Below are positions 60,346 through 64,000 of a stretch of 64,000 bases of DNA, one piece after another. Positions within the stretch are counted from its first letter, which is position 1. Every line of letters begins with the position of its first letter. The stretch spans positions 14,515,196-14,579,195 of the forward strand of contig CAIIXF020000004.1 in the NCBI GenBank assembly GCA_903813345.2. Direction: 5' to 3'. The notes under the pieces were generated by a model, which did not search any database, had not been told where the DNA came from, and saw nothing but the letters and a program-made list of their open reading frames with translations. The position numbers were made by a program, and so were the translations under genes. This DNA is from Owenia fusiformis (taxonomy: Eukaryota > Annelida > Polychaeta > Sabellida > Oweniidae).

Positions 60346-62090
60346 TTTTTTTTTTTTTTTTTTTTTTTTTATTAATCATCTTTATTATATTCCATAAAAT
60401 ACAGCTGTACAAACTTAAACAATTGCCAAAGTCTAGTGACATTGTCGGCAATTTTGAGTGAAATCCAAAGGAATGTTATTAAATTTTTACATAATAAGTT
60501 ATTTTTATGTCATGTTATTGTTAAAATAGATGAAAGAAAAAGTCAATAAAATATCATCACACTACACTCGTATATCACAAAGATGTGTAAGGTTTTTTCC
60601 CTTGGCCAGAGGGATTTCAGTTGTAACATGTTGTAATCGATTACATGTCCAAAAGATCTAGACCCTGGTGGATATAATATGCTACTATGTTCGTTAGTTT
60701 CTCATTGACATCTACTGGAAATTTATTATCTCCAAAAAGTAAGAACTGGGATTGATCATGCATATTAAGTCCATCATAGTGGGTACGGATCCCTATCGTC
60801 TCCAGTCCTGCAAGTAGTGTTGTTCTCTGTTCTGTCAGCAGAGGGCATTTCAACAGGAAATGTAAAGTTGTCTGGTTTATATTGTCACATAAACATTTAG
60901 GATTAGCAACCCGTTCAAAGTTGTGTGCATGGAGGTGAGCTTGCAAGAGAAGTCCGGACCTGAGTCGGTTTAGAGGAATTTCTAGGTAGCGAGGCATGGC
61001 ATTTTTTAGTTTTGACGTTGATAGGGTAGAAGCATGGCTTCCATCGCCTCTTACTATTCTTTTAAATCTTGAAATTGGCTGACCAATTCTATAATCTGGT
61101 GGAAGGTTATTCCAAAGGGCCATACCTTTAAAAATTGTAGATTTCTTAGCCAAAGCGCTTGTTTGAAGGGGAATCTTATAGTCCCTGTGGCTCCTTAATG
61201 AGCGCACTTGTATATCATTCTCATAGGACCTGACAAGATTACAAATGAAAGGAGGAAAGTTATTATATCTTGCTTTAAAAATAAATATTTTGAGATGTTC
61301 CTCTCTTCTAGAGGATAAAGTTTTCCAGTTTATTGATGAGAGAACTTTATTAGTGTTCGAGCCATGGATTGCTCCAGAGACTAGACATGCTGCTCTATAA
61401 TGTAACCGTTCAAGAGATTGCAATTTGGTATCTGATGCACTATTGTAAATGATGTCACAATAGTCAAAATGAGGGAGTATGTACGCATTATATAAAGTTT
61501 CAAGGTGCTTGCTTGACAAGATCTTGCAGAGTTTCTTCATGGGCCTCATCAGGCTTATTACTTTGTTAATTAATTGATCAATGTGAGCGTTGAAGTTTAG
61601 GTGCTGGTCAAGAGTAAGTCCGAGGTGTTTATGAGTATTACATCTAGGGACTATTTCCCCGTTCATTTTCAGAGGAGGAGGTTCAATATTAATGTTTCTA
61701 TGTCCAGTGAATATCAAATCAGCGCTTTTCTGTGCTTTAAATAACATTTTCCAAGTTGCAGCCCAATGGTCTAAGTGGTCCAAATCACTTTGAATGGGCT
61801 CATGAATATCGAGAAATATTTCATTTACATCAAAAGGATTATGGAGTGAGGTGTCATCCGCGAATATGAATGTCTTTGAAACAAGACCATCCGGTAAGTC
61901 GTTGATATATATCAAAAATAGGAGGGGTCCCAATACTGAACCCTGAGGAACTCCTGCGTTAATTTTATAATTCTTGATCTGAGGGTTGTTATTATGTATT
62001 TGTGTATCTGATTCTTGAGCATATGTATGTTGAACAGAGGAATTTGTTCTTTCATTCGGAACAAAATAAGAAAAAAGGTGCTGGTATTAA
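60346..62090 (-). mobile_element. 5'-truncated jockey/CR1-like LINE, minus strand
   Basis: A 25-T run at 60346-60370 is the element's poly(A) tail on the opposite strand. The reverse-transcriptase frame extends up to about 61985, with GVPQGSVLGPLLFLIYINDL at its start. The remaining 5' part is absent. No clear target-site duplication was found. Confidence 0.75.
60641..61933 (-). CDS. LINE reverse transcriptase C-terminal part, open
   Basis: 430 open codons from MGPLLFLIYINDLPDG. The catalytic box is FADDTSLH, followed by the thumb-like HKHLGLTLDQHLNF and LETLYNAYILPHFDYCDIIY, and a C-terminal tail with ALWNNLPPD and a CLCDNINQTTLHFLLKC Cys-His motif. The order fits jockey/CR1-type non-LTR elements. 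The long intact frame suggests a young insertion. The endonuclease and the first reverse-transcriptase blocks are missing, so it is not functional by itself. Confidence 0.85.
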   Translation of the reverse strand: MGPLLFLIYINDLPDGLVSKTFIFADDTSLHNPFDVNEIFLDIHEPIQSDLDHLDHWAATWKMLFKAQKSADLIFTGHRNINIEPPPLKMNGEIVPRCNTHKHLGLTLDQHLNFNAHIDQLINKVISLMRPMKKLCKILSSKHLETLYNAYILPHFDYCDIIYNSASDTKLQSLERLHYRAACLVSGAIHGSNTNKVLSSINWKTLSSRREEHLKIFIFKARYNNFPPFICNLVRSYENDIQVRSLRSHRDYKIPLQTSALAKKSTIFKGMALWNNLPPDYRIGQPISRFKRIVRGDGSHASTLSTSKLKNAMPRYLEIPLNRLRSGLLLQAHLHAHNFERVANPKCLCDNINQTTLHFLLKCPLLTEQRTTLLAGLETIGIRTHYDGLNMHDQSQFLLFGDNKFPVDVNEKLTNIVAYYIHQGLDLLDM

Positions 62091-62111
62091 AATATATAGA
62101 ATAGCCAAATC

Positions 62112-62999
62112 ACGCCTAACCATCGACAAGGTACAGTTACAAAATATACCGTAGTACACTTTAGATGTACGATGTCACTACTTAACCGATTTGAAGCAAA
62201 GACGATTATGCATGCGCAGGTGTGATGTAGGTTTTAGAACATTAATCTTTACTTGGGGATACTTGAAAGATGCCATGCTTAATTTCGTGCGTATTCGTTT
62301 AGGAAGACATTTAACTTTTAATAACGTTAAAAGATTTTCGAACAGTGCTCGATTTCTTTCGATGTCAATCTAACCACGAAAATTGATCGGTTGGAAAATG
62401 TCGGGTTTTTCACATTTTCTTTGATCATTTTTCCCCAGTTGCCTAAGAGTGTCGATTATTTTTATGAGAATATGTTTCTCTATACTACATAATTTAGGAC
62501 GGGTGGAGATTAATAAATATTCATTAAAGTATTTATTGTAATTTAAAAAAATCAGAAATGTGCGTTGTCAACTCGAATGTACGTTGTCCCTGTCATTGAA
62601 ATTCATGAGATAAAATCTTCAACAGACCTTAATTGTGCTGTTTAAAGAAACATATTACCATAAAAATCTTCGACACTCTTAGACGACACGGGAGGAAATG
62701 ATCAAAGAAAATGTATAAAAACACAACATTTTCCAACCGACTTTCCAACCGGGTAGATTGACTACGAAAAAACACTGTTCGAAAATCTTTTAACGTTATT
62801 AGAAAGTTCAATGCCTTCCCAAACGAATACACAAAAAATCAAACATGAAATCCTTAATGCATTCCTCAGATTATTTTTTTAAAACCTACATCAAACATGC
62901 ATCATTGTCTTTGCTTCAAATCGGTTAAGTAGCGACATCGTACATCTAAAGTGTACTACGGTATATTTTGTCACTGTATCGTGTCGATGGTTAGGCGTA
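62112..62999. mobile_element. 888-bp foldback DNA element
   Basis: Left end acgcctaaccatcgacaagg; the complement of the right end starts acgcctaaccatcgacac. The arms, about 330-400 bp, stay alignable through accgatttgaagcaaagac and aacgttaaaagattttcgaa. The loop includes tgtacgttgtc repeats. No transposase. The family is present again at 59361-59580. Confidence 0.75.
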
Positions 63000-64000
63000 C
63001 AAATACATATTTGAAAATATTCAAAGTTATGAATAACAGATGAGTCTACATCAGGAAGCAATTATTAAATTGATAAAATCATGCTACCAATCATGAACTA
63101 TGATTATGTTGTCAAGCTGCACATTTGAATGAAATTAGCTAAAACGTTGAAGATTATTAAATGGAAATATTAGTATAGTTCTCGACACGTTTATCAAAAC
63201 AAATACACCAAACTTTTTGAAACATAAGGAAACGTTAATTGTTAGGCACGGTATATTTTAATCCTGTACAAATATGAACATTACAAAGCAATCAGAAATC
63301 AATACCAAATGCAACCAAAAGATGTGTCCAACATATAAACCCAATAAAAAGTATTAAAAAACTTACGTTAACTTACTCATTGTTAAATATTAGGGTCAGC
63401 TGGCGATTTCATTCCATGATCTTTTTAGCATCACGTCATGGAGGGTGTTTAACATAATTGATAGCTTCTTATAAGGCTAATTGGTATCATTTGTCTAAGT
63501 GTCGACGACTTTACTGTTGTTTTTAAACCAAGTGCATGGTTCATGTTGAATACAATGTGGTGGGGCATTTTCATATAAAGTATTCATATATTTGCTATAT
63601 ATTCGCATCTAAATTGTATCATGTGTATTATGTATACTTCCTCTTCCCGCACTTCGTTTACTTTTTGAAAAACTACTGAAGAATAAAGAAACAAGTTAAG
63701 TTCTTCACAAACTATTTTTATTGATATTTATTTTTACTTTATATATAAATGTAATGATATGTATATATTATTTTAACATAATTCATATAAGTATGTATTA
63801 ACATATACAAATTAACATTATTTAGTTAGTATTTACTATTATAGTCCATGGTATGAAATCTCTAGGACGTCTAATAAAGGAGCTGGTAGCACACTATAGC
63901 GCAGCGATATTTGACCTTACATTAACATGCCTACATATGTCCCGTAATAATTTTTATTATAACCTTTCAATATACTTTCGGCTTTTAGGCTGAATTATGC
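63000..64000. other. AT-rich sequence, no gene seen
   Basis: No splice-consistent or long open frames and no repeats that I could pair. Many TATA-like strings occur because of base composition. Confidence 0.5.

Overview
This is eukaryotic (animal) DNA: AT-rich, split genes with short exons and canonical GT-AG introns, secreted cysteine-rich multidomain proteins, APE/RT-type LINEs, mariner-like and foldback DNA transposons, and minisatellites. The mix of EGF, WAP/lustrin-type cysteine modules, VWC modules and an ectodomain with an 'ADADGD..RCR...CGGIC' signature points to an invertebrate, perhaps a lophotrochozoan, but the phylum cannot be fixed from this window.

Left part (0-23.2 kb). A two-exon gene for a small secreted protein (minus, 3811-2664) has a well-spaced TATA/initiator pair. 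Upstream of it on the same strand is a 23-exon gene (minus, 23208-6974), whose exons I could join in one frame (4167 nt, 1388 aa) from signal peptide to stop. It encodes a secreted mosaic protein: a conserved N-terminal ectodomain, four EGF-like modules, a Thr-rich mucin-like stretch, and three cycles of a WAP/lustrin-type module plus a VWC pair. Its introns hold several MITEs, two minisatellites and a composite repeat (identical ~459-bp direct repeats around three 600-bp tandem units).

Middle and right (25-60 kb). A segmental duplication carries two copies (about 25.2-33.4 kb and 50.9-58.8 kb, same orientation) of a minus-strand gene for a repeated cysteine-rich protein. The right copy has ten joinable exons; the left keeps the last six. 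Differences between them are mostly synonymous. Because each copy acts as the unoccupied site for the other, five transposon insertions can be delimited with target-site duplications (TSDs). Between the copies lie an intronless type II membrane protein with a DDD motif (glycosyltransferase-like), a jockey/CR1-like LINE broken by a 2.26-kb insert, a nearly complete L1-like LINE carrying a mariner-like element in its 3' UTR, and a DDE-transposase-like gene with its own TATA promoter, 5' non-coding exon and one in-frame TGA.

Right end (60-64 kb). A minus-strand LINE with poly(A), an 888-bp foldback element with a related single copy nearby, then AT-rich sequence without visible genes. No tRNA, rRNA, CRISPR or prokaryotic signals were seen. 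All exon models come from reading splice sites and frames by eye, without transcripts or database searches.
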